From: Cryptomeria japonica
Taxonomy: Eukaryota; Streptophyta; Pinopsida; Cupressales; Cupressaceae
Length of the DNA: 60,000 nucleotides
Direction of reading: 5' to 3'
Assembly (NCBI RefSeq): GCF_030272615.1
Contig: NC_081408.1
Location: 336,568,793 to 336,628,792 of the forward strand
Below, one piece after another: positions 33,565 through 45,639 of this stretch. The translations under genes were made by a program, and so were the position numbers. Numbering within the stretch: position 1 is the first letter of the stretch; the number at the start of each line of letters is the position of its first letter. The notes under the pieces are model-generated. The model did no database searches. It was not told where the DNA came from and was given only the letters and a program-made list of their open reading frames with translations.

Positions 33565-36500
33565 ATGTCATTGATCTTCTTCTTCATCCAACTCATCATC
33601 ATGACCATCGTGATGATGATGATGATCATCATCATCATCATCGTCGTCGTCATCGTCATCGTCATCGTCGTCGTCATCATCGTCATCATCGTCATCATCG
33701 TCATCATCGTCATTGTGTTCGTCATCATCATCGTCATCACCATCACCGTCACCATCACCATCACCATCACCATCACCATCACCATCACCATCATCATCAT
33801 CAGCAGCAGCATCATCATCATCATCGGCTTCTTCTTCATGTACATTTCCGTCAAGAACATCATCGACTAACTGTTGATCGTGATCATCATCTATATCATC
33901 TTCTACTTCTTCGGTATCTTCTTCTTCCATCACATTATACATTATTGGCCTTCCTCTTGGATCATGTCTAACAACAAATGACCAACCCGGTTTATGTGGA
34001 ACCTCCGAGTAAAATACCTGCTCACATTGACTTGGAAGAACATAGGGCTCATCCCCAACTCATTCAAACGACCTTGTATTAACCATTGTAAATCCATTAT
34101 CATGTTCGATAATAGTTCTATCAGGATCATTTTTATTCAGTCGTAGCCTATACCATTTGATGACGAACAAAACTAATTTGAAGGAATTAAAGTCACACTC
34201 AAGTATATCATCCAAAATGCCATAGTATCGATTTTGAGACTCTTGAGGATGTATGTCATTTCTAGATGAAATATTGGTCACCTCAAAGACTGTAGTTATC
34301 CCAGAATCACAAGTTTTCTTCGTGTCATCCAACTGTTTGATGCGAAATTTATGACCATTGCAGCACATAGCCTTGTGGTGTTTGACCTGCAATGTGTCTA
34401 ACATATTAAAATTATTGCATCATGAGTTTATAAACATGCGGGTGATTAATAAAATTATACGTACCTGTTGATCTCTTAAACCATATGCTAAATCAATTTC
34501 CCTTTGTGTAACATTGGAATCTCCATTACGATGAGCTTCTTTAACCAATGAAGCGGCACCATCCCATGTTAATGTGCGACCAGAATGTTGACATCTTTCA
34601 ATCCACACCATCATCCAATCAAGATTGTTTGCAATATACAAATGTAGCGCATCCCACTCCCGACCAACTGTATAAATAATTAATAGACCACTTACAGCTA
34701 ATTTATTTAGAAGATGAATAATTAATTTACTACAATAACATCTTATAATTACCTCTCACTTTCTTCAATCTACCTTTCCCCATCAAGTGCTCCCCTTCGA
34801 ATTTATTAATGGGGTTGGGATCCCAAATGCGATCTATGTGGATTTTTGCTGCAAACTTAGGAAGATATTCAATAATGTACACCATAGTTTGGTATACCAT
34901 ATATCCCTCCACCATAGAACCCTCAGGATGTGCTCTTTGTTGAACCAAAGCCTTCAAATATTTCAGGTGCCTCTCAACCATCCACATTGACCTAGTGTGT
35001 ATAGGTCCACACAATTCAATCTCCTCAACTTGGTGTATGAGGTAGTGTTCTTGTGCATTGAAAAAAGTTGAAGGTAGACACTTTTGCATTTCACACATTA
35101 GATGAGGGATTTTTCTCTTCCAATATTTTATATCTTCCTTGTGGATTTCTTTAGATGACAACCACCTAAAAGAGATTGAAGACGCAAAAATATATAAACG
35201 AGACTTTACAAAATAATATACAATATATTGCATAACAAGTAAAACAAATGGCAAATATAATATCTATACAACAAATTGAACAAACATCACTACTTACCTC
35301 ATGTATTTTCCAAGATTATATATGACTTGCTTGATATTATTGTCGAAGTGGTCTGGGAGAGATAGAGGTAGAACGTACTGCAACAATTATAAAATGATCA
35401 AATCATTGTTTTCTAACATAATACAATGAAAAGTACATGCACAGTATACAAATATATAGTAAATACACAAGAACGTGAATTACCTTAATGAAGGTATGTC
35501 AATCATGCATTTTCATCCTTGGCCCAAATTCACTCTTTTTTTATATGAGATTGTTTATGTTCGCAGCAAATCTTGTGGGAAATCAAATTTTTCATATGAC
35601 TTCCTTTATAAAATTGCTTTTCTCCTCCGTTAATAACCAAGGAAGGGCACTTATATTAATCTAATCTCCATTGCTATTTGATTGAATGACATTTTTCATT
35701 GCATGATTGGATTCCACAATGTCACTACAAATTTTGACAATTTTTTCTTTGTCACGCCTTCCATCCAATATTTTCCATAATGTCTTTGTTATATTCTTTC
35801 CAATATGCATTGTATCAAACAAATGCACAATTTGTAGCTGCTCGTAGTAAGGCAACCTACTAAATTATCTGGGATAACTTTTTAGTCCATTTGGAAGGTG
35901 GTCGTCCATGCCTTGACGACCTTCAATATCATCAATTACATCATCAGTAAACAAAACATGATAGAAAAATTCAAATTCCAAACATAAACCATTAGATGGA
36001 ATGACATTACCTTGACGATTAATTCTATTATATTCCAACTTCCATAAGTGAGGAGTCATTCTTTGTGGCTTTGATGTAGTCTCTTCTTTCCCATTAAAAA
36101 GATGTTTTTTAGTATTCTGGTACTTATGGTTTTTGTGAAGGAAGTGCCTATACTCATCAAACACCTGCTTTCCTAAACTTTTTGAATGACGGGATTTCAT
36201 CTTTGGACCACAAACTGGACATGCAAATTTTCCCTTTGTTTGAAGACCTACAAGATAATGTATAATTCTATTAAATTTGTTAATTTTTATAATTATAATT
36301 ATCATGCGCAACTTGAACACTATAATGTACCACAAAAATGTGTTAGCCCTAGGGCATCATGTATTGTCCATACAAGCATTGCATGGAATTGAAATTGTCT
36401 TTGTCCTATTGGTCTAGAGATGTCATACATGGTCACACCATTCCATAACTCCAGCAACTTGTCGATAAGAGGCTCAATATATACATTCATATCTTTAACT

Positions 36501-37934
36501 TTGTACTTGCCCAGTGGAATGAACAAAAACATTGCATAATTATTATGACCATTTTACTGCAATATTTATAATTAAATGTAGATGACTATTAAATGATAAA
36601 ATACCTGGAACAATCATTGCCAACATTATGTGCTCCCTCTTTATTGACATCCATGGAGGAATATTATTGTTGATAACAAAAAAAGGCCACACCAAGTAAA
36701 CAAATCTCAACTCTCCAAATGGATTGACACCGTCCGCTGCCAATGAAAGCCTGAGATTATGAGGTTCTTCTTTAAAGTGTAGCCACTTTTCCTCTATGTC
36801 CATAAATGTTGAACCATCCGTAGGCATTCGAATAATGTCATCTCGACTTCTATTGCGTGCATGGTAATCCATAAATTGTGCCAAGCTAGTGCACCTGAAT
36901 AATTGTTGCATACGTGGAATAATGGGAATATAACGAAGAACCTTGCGAGGCACCTTTTTTGTTATTTGATCTATTCGATATCTACTGATATGACATTCAG
37001 GGCATTCTGTTCCAAATTCATGTTATTTATGATATATAACATGATCATTGGGACAAGCATCTACTGTTTGATACTCCATTCCAATATCTTTCATAATGGC
37101 AGATAATTCTCGGTATGAGCGAGGTAGAATATTTGATGGTGGTAAGAAAAACTCACCAATCAATCTACAACAAAAAAAATAGTTTGAGGTGTTAATATAA
37201 AGAATATTAATGGTACATGATTCACCATTTATTAACTATAATGACATGTATGACACACCTTAACATACGTGAGATTGTTATGTTGGATAAACCATTCATA
37301 ACCTTCAAGTTCACCAACAACAATATGACAGAGAGAAGAGTTTTTTTGGAGCCTTTGTAAAGGGGCTCATATGCCTTCTCAAGAAGAGGTAAATCATGAA
37401 CATCAAGGTCATCATGATCATCATGATCAGTTGTGCCAGTACTAAATGTGTCATGGATCAATGTATTTGTACCATCATCTTCAATTGTGTTTTTTGGTGC
37501 ATGATCATCATCTTCCATGGGATCATTATCTTCAGCTTTGATATTCACACCTCCATGTTCCTCCACTTCGAAAACCATATTCTTCGAGTTGTGTTGGTCC
37601 ATATCATGTGCCCTGGGGTGCTCGACCTATCTAAAAATGATCAACATAAATAAACCATGATCATGATCTCATTATCAAGTGATTTCTTATGTATATAAAT
37701 TGTTAAAATGATATAATGAACAACTTACCAGTGGATTATAATCATGTCCCCCTTCAATGTGACCATGTTGCCTACAATGTTTCTTAGTTGTTTTGATTAG
37801 AAGTCTTCTAGTCTTTAAGCCCTTACAAATTTTGCAGGGACAATAACATTTCCCATCACCTTTTCTTTTCAAGTTAGACCATAATCTAGCAGTTGTCTAC
37901 TTATTTTGTTCTTCGCTGATATTATCTGACATGG
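33565..37934 (-). pseudogene. TNP2-like CACTA transposase gene, multi-exon, with acidic C-terminal tail
   Basis: Starts at ATG 37934 (MSDNISEEQNK). Exon 1 (37729-37934) is the transposase-associated domain with its Cys/His pattern (CYCPCKICKG, KKHCRQHG) and a GTAAGT donor. Exon 2 begins at ~37626 in phase and runs to the donor at ~37261. Exon 3 (~36610-37166) starts the tnp2 domain: FFLPPSNILPRSYRELSAIM, YQTVDACPNDHVIY, ECPECHISRYR. The domain continues at 36320-36532 (NVYIEPLIDKLLELWNG), 35865-36246 (GKFACPVCG) and 35661-35855 (LFDTMHIGKNITKTLW). DUF4218 follows at 34760-35170 (FNAQEHYLIHQVEEIELCGP, MVERHLKYLK). DUF4216 is at ~33950-34392 (YYGILDDILECDFNSFKLVLF, QVFYSEVPHKPGWSFVV). The frame then runs into an Asp/Glu/Gly-rich tail of ~120 residues to 33568. 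Only a few in-frame stops (37897-37899, 37023-37025, ~35870, ~35495, 34060-34062) were seen, so decay is recent. It would cut and join the transposon ends in the nucleus. Confidence 0.85.
33591..33830. repeat. (ATC/GTC/ACC)n trinucleotide tract coding for an acidic run
   Basis: A compound trinucleotide repeat in frame with the C-terminus of the TNP2-like gene. On the minus strand it encodes Asp runs of more than 20 residues, an alternating Gly-Asp stretch and a short His run. The other two frames give Met/Thr- and Ile/Val-rich shadows. Confidence 0.85.
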
Positions 37935-38317
37935 TCTTTCTTCACAGGCAAAAAAATTAGGCTATGGAAACTTCAATGAAAAAGCTTCACAAAAATTGCA
38001 AATCGAACCAAAACCATTTAACTCTTCTTTTTCATCTTAAAACATTGAACTTAATAGAGAACATATTTAATGTAGCTAATTGTGTGAATTTCTGAGCATT
38101 GTGTCTGCAAATTCTTACTAAAAGTTTGCCTGTTGCAGACTTTCTGAGAGACATTTTTGAGTATTCTAAGCCTTGGTTCTTGTATTTTCATTGGTGATAA
38201 GTTGGAAACTTTATGGAAAACCTGTAGCCAATCGATCTAATTTTGACAAGTTATACACCAAGCAAACAGGCATCTAGAACTAGCATTGTTTGCAAGTCAC
38301 CCCTACCCTATGCCATG

Positions 38318-38404
38318 GGTATATGACTACCCAGAACTCCAGTTTAAGCATCAATCCTAGAAATGATCGGTATATGACTACCCAAAACTCCAGTTTAAGC
38401 ATTA
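38318..38404 (+). repeat. Tandem duplication of a ~40-bp unit
   Basis: GTATATGACTACCCAGAACTCCAGTTTAAGCAT and GTATATGACTACCCAAAACTCCAGTTTAAGCAT, one difference, separated by CAATCCTAGAAATGATCG-like sequence. Confidence 0.8.
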
Positions 38405-39869
38405 AGTTACATCATTATTGACCTTACTTTGGGATGCTATGTATGAGATTGGAACCTTTTATAAGGTGTGATCAATGTGCTATCATAAATGCAAAGCCAA
38501 AACCATTTTGATGAGATCATGATCCCACTAATACTATTTTGCCTTGTTAATTTTGCACCAACAAAAATGATAGAACCAGATATAATATGCCATCAATGCC
38601 CATATACCGACAATGCTCAAGATGAGCCACTTAGAGGTAGAGTTTAACCACTTTCCATATAGGTATATTATCTCTAACCTCATTTTCCCTATAGGTAACT
38701 GATTAGGTTCATTTTAGAGTCTTATTTCCAAATATGTACCTCTATGTTAGCTTTTTGCTTTATTATTTGCCTATTTCTGCTTAATCTTGTTAATTTTGCA
38801 TAATTTTACTTAGTTCTTGCATCTTCAATGAAATTATATCTAATCATATCCAATCACATCAAAATGGAACAATTAATCATATTGCTGGTCTCTCCTAGAG
38901 GAATTAAATTGAACCAAACTGACTATTCCCCAATAAAATGTTTTGAAATGGTGAATGTACAAGTTTGTAGTTTACTTTCCTAGACTAGGACCCCATTTCA
39001 TCAACATTTCACTAAGAAAGCATAAATATTTTTTCTTGAAGAGAACATCTTACAGATTATGCTTCAATGTATAATACATTTTCATAATCAATCATTCAAC
39101 TTCACATGGATAAAAGAATTCACATATTCTAAATCATGATCTGATGATGTGAACAACTCATATGCAACTATATGGCATGCAAAGCATTTATTTTAACATA
39201 CACTTATTCATCCACATTGCAGGGATAACAATACAAGGCTCACATATTGGTCTAAGAGGATGCCATGGTCTCACAAAGTAACCAAGAACCATATAAAATG
39301 ATGGTCTTGAATCCACACACAACTAGGGAGGATCCATATGATTATGTATGACTTCCCCCTTGTTTGTTTAATGGGATTAGCCTCCAAGACATAGCCGTCA
39401 ATAATCACTAAGAATGTACAATTGGATCGTAGCTACCCATACAACAAACACTTACCCCTATCCTCAAATTTTCCCAATGTTTGATTCCTTATATACACTC
39501 ATCCAAGGTTATCTACGTCGATCTTGGTGAGGAATCACATCACAACAAAGAAGGAAACATTTAAAAATAGCAAGAGTTTCACTAAACTACCAAAGATCAT
39601 AAATATTGAAAGAAAGAAAAAATAGTACCAATAATAAGTCAAATAAATGTGTTCAATTCCAATAGCAAATCAAACATAGCCATAATAACTACACAATAGA
39701 GAAAACTCACAATAGTGATTAAACTAATTCAAACAAGATAAAATAAAATTGTTGGCCCATGCAACAAAGATGAGAGATCATCAATAATTGAAGGAAACTT
39801 CACAATCCTTAAAAGTGCACATTACATAACTATACGACAAGAAATTGTGGCTAAATAGAGTGAAGATTC

Positions 39870-40165
39870 ATCATGACTCCAATAATAGTCCCTCATGTGT
39901 GCATTTGTGGCATGAACACAAAAAATCCCACATGGCATGGCCATGTACCTAATGGAGAAGACATGCCTAGGCTACATGCCCAAAAAACATGACTATAATA
40001 ATAGTCCCTCATGCATGCATTTGTGGCCTGCACACTAGAAATCCTAACATATCATGGCAATACACCTCATAGAGAAGACACACCTAGGGCCACATTGCAC
40101 ATAGCAACGTGCCTCACAAAGAAGACATGCATAGGGCACATGCCACATAGCAATGTGTCTTATGG
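39870..40165 (+). repeat. Degenerate ~115-bp tandem repeat
   Basis: AATAGTCCCTCATGNNTGCATTTGTGGC occurs at ~39884 and ~39999, followed in both by CACA-AAATCC, ATGGC, a GTAC/TACACCT segment, AGAGAAGACA and CCTAGG. A partial third unit (GAAGACATGCATAGGGCACATG) follows at ~40120. Confidence 0.7.
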
Positions 40166-41249
40166 AAAAATGTGCATGCATGTCACACACCAAAGCTATA
40201 TGTATACATCATAAGGCACATTCATATGTTATCAAACACAACCTATTGTATCTAACATGAGTTCCTCTTTACATGTGTGCAAATCTTCCAACACTAATCA
40301 CCACTAAGAAGGAATAATATAAAATGCATCTTCAAATATTTGTGTGTGTGTGTGGAATTGTGTCTTTGAACCCAAATCGCTACCATCAACAACATGTAAC
40401 TATCACCTACACTATATCAAAACATAAGTATGGTGTGACATCATATCTATTTGCATAATGTCAAAACACATGCAAACATGAAAATCAATCTCCACATGTT
40501 GGAACAAAGATATAAATAAGATAATAGGGTAAGAGGAAACCCATACCAAGAACCACATACCAACTATCGGCAATGCCATCAAGATAAATGTAGGATAGGA
40601 TACCACTATGAGCCATCCAATGGTCCATTCTATGAGGAGAACTAGGGGATACTATCTTTGAAAGGTTTGGTCAATAGAGATAATCCCTACTAATGCCACA
40701 ATATGTCACCATAGCTTCTTGAGTTTTCCATTCTTCTACTTAACACCACAATTATTGAGTTCCTCAACAGCGAGGTTGGTTCTCAATAGGATGCACAAAC
40801 ATGTAAACACACAAGCATGGTTTCATCATACTTGTACAACAATACAAATTCATTTTTCTAGTTAATTACTTAGTGTAAAAATAACTCCATTACATAACAT
40901 AGGGCAATAATCACCATAAGTTTTCAAATAAACTACCCAAACATCAATTGGAGTTACCCTTTCTAAGGTACAAACATAATTTATTTATAACTTCAAAATT
41001 AAAATAATCACAATACATCAAAATAAGTTCAATAGTGCATGGAAATAGACAACATGATCCATAATTAAACCCATAAATTACCCTAATTGGATATGCTAAT
41101 AAAATGGTGTCTCAAATAATAGAGATTATGTTGGACCTATAATAGAGATTTGGACTTTGTTTCATCATACACAAGCATGGTTTCATCATACTTGTATCCA
41201 AATACACCATCCATAGATAGGTACTCAGTACCACAATCTCATGGGTACC

Positions 41250-41760
41250 CTTTTAGCTGAATTTACCCTATATTTAGGTGAATCTACCCTTGTATCATTC
41301 CTTGATCTAGTATGTCATTCCACCAATCAATAATTTTTCCATATTCTTGGGAGAATACACTATCCCTTAGGTGAATATGCCATATCCTTAAATGAATCCT
41401 CCTTGTCATCATCCTAAGTCCTCTTTTTGTTAAGTCTTATCCACCTATCCTTATGTGAATCTACTTTCTCTTAGGTGAATCTATTTCACATAAATCATTT
41501 ATCTTATCCATATTTCTTACACAAATGATGAATTTTTCCTATCCTTAGATGACTACACTCCCATTTAGGTGAATCTATCTAGTTTTAGTCTCCTTCCATT
41601 ATTTTGTCCAAATTTGTATCCTCTAGTTTACATGAATCTACTTGTTCTTAGGAAAATCAACCCTATCATTCTAAGGAAAATTCACCTTGTCATCATCCTT
41701 AATCATCTACCTTTCAAGTGTATAGTCCATCCATCCTTGGGAGAATCTAACATATTATTG
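41250..41760 (+). repeat. Dispersed TTAGGTGAATCTACC motif array upstream of the phytocyanin-type gene
   Basis: Nine recognisable variants, near 41251, 41273, 41367, 41390, 41450, 41470, 41563, 41632 and 41742, with irregular 20-100 bp spacing. It ends about 30 bases before the coding start at 41787. Whether it is regulatory or a decayed minisatellite cannot be told. Confidence 0.55.
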
Positions 41761-41786
41761 AGTTCAAATCCTCATGAAATACAGTC

Positions 41787-42733
41787 ATGTTTATCTCAAT
41801 GATGGCTCCAAGTGCATCTACTTATTGCTTGATCTTCATGGTGATGGGATTCACTTTCATGAATATGATGGGGTGTTCAGCAGAACAGCATGTGGTGGGG
41901 GATGACAGAGGATGGGATCCTACCTCAAATTTCAAAGGATGGGCTTCCCGCAAGATCTTCCATGTTGGAGATAATCTCTGTAATATTTCCCTTCCCTTGT
42001 TATAAATTTGTTCAAAAATTTTAGTAAGCCCTTTGATTAGGGTTTATAGGTTATATATGTATGGATGCTATTGGTTCTTTCATATCTATTTAAATCCCAT
42101 CTATAGATATTAGATTGGATCTTTCACCATGCCTTACGCCATGGTGAGTGCCTGCTTTTAGATCTTGTCAATCTCTTTTGAGTAGCTCTTTTAATCGACT
42201 TATGGAAGTCAAAATTGGGCTTGTGGAGAACTTAAAGAATAGATCTTTCTTCTAATGAAAATTTTAGGTTAGATAAAGTTTGGCCTTTGTGCCCAGAAAA
42301 ATGATGGCAAACAACTACATTTTGACATTTGACAAGGTTTTCTTATGCTTCCTCTCAACAAAGCGTATTGGAGCTGAAGAGCCGAGAAGAGTTTGAGAAT
42401 TGTGATGTGAGAAATCCAATCAAACTATATGATGGAGGGCTTGATGCAGTCCCACTCATTGAAATGGGTGACAGATATTTTACCAATGGAAATGCAGAAG
42501 ACTGTCAACGTGGAATGAAAGTGCACATTAATGTTTTATTCGATGGACTCGACAATGGCCAATCCAACAATTTCGATGTAGTTTCAGATGGGCTTGACAA
42601 TGTGGCCAAAGATTTGGGTTTAGATTTATTATCAGATGGAATGGAGCATTATATTGTTGCTTCTGCTAGTGATGATTTGATGGAGGAAGGGACAATAAAG
42701 GAGGTAATTGCTGAAGGGCCCACATCATCATGA
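41787..42733 (+). CDS. Phytocyanin family, early-nodulin-like protein, two exons
   Basis: Exon 1 (41787 to ~41979 or 41998) starts MFISMMAPSAS; a second Met at 41802 is also possible. It encodes a signal peptide (hydrophobic to ~residue 30, likely cut before EQHVVGDD) and the start of the plastocyanin-like domain, VVGDDRGWDP and WASRKIFHVGDNL. Exon 2 (42337-42733) gives FSYASSQQSVLELKS, EEFENCDVRNPIK, YFTNGNAEDCQRGMKVHINV, the rest of the fold. The intron position is the usual one for this family. The copper ligands are not kept: Gln for the first His and Asn and Asp where Cys and His sit in true phytocyanins. So it is early-nodulin-like, a secreted cell-surface protein, not a redox protein. 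The ~65-residue tail repeats DGLDN-type motifs and lacks a hydrophobic GPI signal. The strongest donor, GTAATA at 41980, leaves the exons out of phase by one; GTTATA at 41999 restores phase but adds codons. It may be a pseudogene. Confidence 0.75.
41999..42336 (+). other. Intron of the phytocyanin-type gene (donor uncertain)
   Basis: Ends in TTGACAAG (42329-42336). The start is 41999 if the protein is in phase, or 41980 if the stronger donor is used. The AT-rich sequence includes no coding similarity. Confidence 0.55.
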
Positions 42734-42854
42734 AGGCAATTATCTGATTGCCCTCCATCAATTCTCATAAACCTCACACTCTCCATTTGTGGCATTGTTA
42801 TCACCATGCTTATCTACGCCATGCTTTAGCTTATCAACTCTTTGTTTGATTAAG

Positions 42855-43275
<421 letters not shown>

Positions 43276-44702
43276 GTTGCCCTTGATTGCAAAAAAAAAT
43301 TAGTTTCCCTTCATTGAAAAACAAAGAGTTCCTTTGATTGCAAAAAAAACCTTACCTTGCTTGTGCAGAGATCGCTCTGACAGGGGGGGGCAGGGAGGCA
43401 AGACAGTCGCCGCTTGCTTCGGCCGGTTTGCTTTCAAAATGAAAATGCGTTGTGTTTTTTTTTTTAAATAAAATGCCTGAGGTCGTCGAAATTCCGACGA
43501 ACATGGGCATTTAAAAAAAAAAATCAAATTTTCACACAATGCTCCTTGTTCATTGGAAACCTCCGTCGGAATTTGACCCCAAATGTATTAGTGATTTGAG
43601 CAACTCTAAATTTAGGAACACACAAAACTTAAAAGCAATGTAAACTTAAGCTACAGGAAATAAATTCATCCAACACATATTCCGCACAACATCATTTGGG
43701 GAAAGGAGTCCATTTCATGTCAAAGATGTATCTACAACATTACAAGAACCCAAACTCAGACTGCATAGGCCGGGTTGCACTAATATTGCCTAACATCCAA
43801 AAGAGTTTGCATTCTAGTGACCCAAAACCCCTAAAATACAAGCACAAGGCGACTCAGTAATCCTAAGCCCACTCATCACTCATATTTTTAATCCTAGCAC
43901 TTGGAAACCTTAACTAGTACTCAAAATTCACACTTGCATTACAAAACATAAGATCCGCTCTAATTCGCTATGGAATAACATTTAGCACAGAAAAACCTTC
44001 CAACCTCACTCCAAGTAATGCGAGTCAACTTTATACCAATCTGACCACAACCACCTAGAAAACACACATTGAATCAAACAACTCATGTTGGTTGAGCGTG
44101 CACAGATTGACCCAAGTCGGATCGGGATTGTGTGGCTTACATCTCGGTGTGACATGTAGAAGTTGAGCTCCAACTGATTTCTAGCTAGAGTGCGTTCTCC
44201 CCATATCGGTTGGGATGCGCCTTCATCTTTCCAAACAAGGCGTTGATTTTTGTGGGATGTGGTCAGCTTAGAAAAGACAATATTGCATTTATCTCACAAA
44301 GAATCCAACTCAACTTAGCATCTACCTTGTAATCCCACCTTATCCATTTGCTCGAGCAATTTGGATAGCTTGATGATTCTAGGCCGTTGTGCACCCAGCT
44401 ATCTGCCATTGGTGAGATCCACATTATATTCAAACTTTGGACTAAATCGGACTTCAGATTGGGCAGCGTCAAGCTCAACAGTGCAGACTTGCAGACGAGG
44501 GGGTTGAACAGATGAACATGCCCCATTACACAAACATTCTGGAAAGGTTCATACTAAGTGAAATATGGAGACATAGACTAGTTATATGAATGTTTTAATA
44601 TAATGCCTCAAAAAAAAATGTTCTAACAACTACCATCATTGCAAATGCTCACAAAATGGATGATTATATGTACTTGCAAATATGCATTTTAATTTCTATA
44701 TT
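43276..44702. other. Region without a recognised gene
   Basis: Begins with repeated CCTTTGATTGCAAAAAAAA-like units (43262-43350), then a GC-rich patch with a G8 run (43383-43390), then GTCGAAATTCCGACGA palindromes (43485-43570) that resemble parts of the LTR of element B. The open frame at 44263-44526 (minus, 87 codons) shows no domain. Confidence 0.5.
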
Positions 44703-44707
44703 ATATA
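44703..44707. repeat. Possible target-site duplication of element C, left copy (ATATA)
   Basis: ATATA before the left LTR, matched by 56828-56832. The sequence is low complexity, so chance agreement is possible. Confidence 0.55.
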
Positions 44708-44772
44708 TGTAGACACCTAAAATTGTCATTTCTAATTAAATAAATATTTAATTATTTTATCCTAATTCTTCT

Positions 44773-44956
44773 ATTAATTAAATAAATCTTTATTTATTTA
44801 ATTAATTCATTTATCCTCTTCTACCCTTATTTCTCATTTAAATAAATAATTTTATTTATTTAAATTATCCTTTTCCTACATTAAATAAATATTTTATTTT
44901 TTAAATTGATCTCATTTCTTCTATTAATTAAATAAATCTTTATTTATTTAATTAAT
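44773..44956. repeat. Two identical AT hairpins in the LTR of element C
   Basis: At 44773-44806 and 44923-44956: ATTAATTAAATAAA, six bases, then its reverse complement TTTATTTAATTAAT. The 3' LTR keeps both positions (56115 region slightly changed, 56268 region intact). Confidence 0.8.
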
Positions 44957-45117
44957 TCATTAGCCTTTTCTACCTATGACACATGTCATTCATCTCTTAA
45001 TTCCTACACTACCTACCCTCTCATTATTTTCTTATTTCTTTTACCTACCCTTGAATCCTAGCCGACCATTTATCTTTTACACCTCTCAATCTTATCCCTC
45101 CATTTCTTACAGTGTCT

Positions 45118-45128
45118 TCTATATAAAG
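45118..45128 (+). promoter_or_regulatory. TATA box of the element C LTR promoter
   Basis: CTATATAAAG at 45119-45128, a good TATA box followed by pyrimidine-rich sequence. The 3' LTR has the same box near 56463. Transcription would start about 30 bases downstream. Confidence 0.7.
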
Positions 45129-45446
45129 AGGATGCTTCTTTCATTATCAACCCTAATCATTCTATTCCCCCCTCGACTAGCATTCGAACTTTCATATGCG
45201 ATCAAACCTACTTGCAACCACATTTCCATTCTTTTTTGAGCTCTTGTGCACACATAAAATCTGAGAGCAAATATATCAAGCAAGATCAATGGAGATAGGA
45301 AGAATGGAGATTCAAACCCTATTGGACATGTGATGGTAATCTTCATATGTTATGGTGGATCTTTGTCATTGTTAGGCTAGGGTTTTATGGTTGAATTCAT
45401 TTAGTCTTTCAATATTGTTCCATTATCTGCTTTCACCATAAAAATT

Positions 45447-45466
45447 TTGGCACGCCCTGTGGGACA
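45447..45466 (+). promoter_or_regulatory. Candidate primer binding site of element C
   Basis: TTGGCACGCCCTGTGGGAC two bases after the LTR. Position and GC-rich character fit a PBS and differ from the tRNA-Met type used by elements B and D. I do not assign the tRNA. Confidence 0.6.
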
Positions 45467-45639
45467 TGGATTTTTGTTAGATATTTTTTTTTTTGCAGGA
45501 TTTTATAACCCTATATTGTTTTTTTGTAAAACAATTTGGAGAATAACCTTGTGATGCTAGGGTTTTAGACACAAGATAAAGATCTAGGAGAGATTTGATT
45601 AGTATCATAAACGGCGCGGAAAGTTTGCACCAAATTTTG

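Larger units (their letters stand above)
28870..38000 (-). mobile_element. CACTA (En/Spm-type) DNA transposon with two multi-exon genes; ends not resolved
   Basis: Two minus-strand genes sit head to tail: a TNP2-like transposase (33565-37934) and a SET/Transposase_24-like gene (29095-32810). Beyond the last stop (29095) lies a block of short direct repeats (28880-29080) of the kind found near CACTA ends. I could not find a convincing CACTA...TAGTG terminal pair or a 3-bp target duplication, so both boundaries are approximate. Protein domains place it firmly in the En/Spm superfamily. Confidence 0.75.
37935..41786. other. Region without a recognised gene between the CACTA element and the phytocyanin-type gene
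   Basis: Contains the 5' flank and presumably the 5' end of the CACTA element (to ~38100), then AT-rich DNA with short repeats listed separately. Open frames at 40011-40214 and 41569-41802 are repeat-derived or low complexity and show no domain. Confidence 0.5.
44708..45444 (+). repeat. 5' LTR of element C
   Basis: Begins TGTAGACACCTAAAATTGTC. Contains two identical 34-base hairpin sequences and a TATA box. Its end was placed by alignment with the right LTR (CATAAAAA here, CATAAACA there). Confidence 0.85.

Noticed and set aside
33519-33870. Met/Thr-rich and Ile/Val-rich frames over the trinucleotide tract.
   Set aside because: Shadows of the acidic frame that continues the TNP2-like gene.
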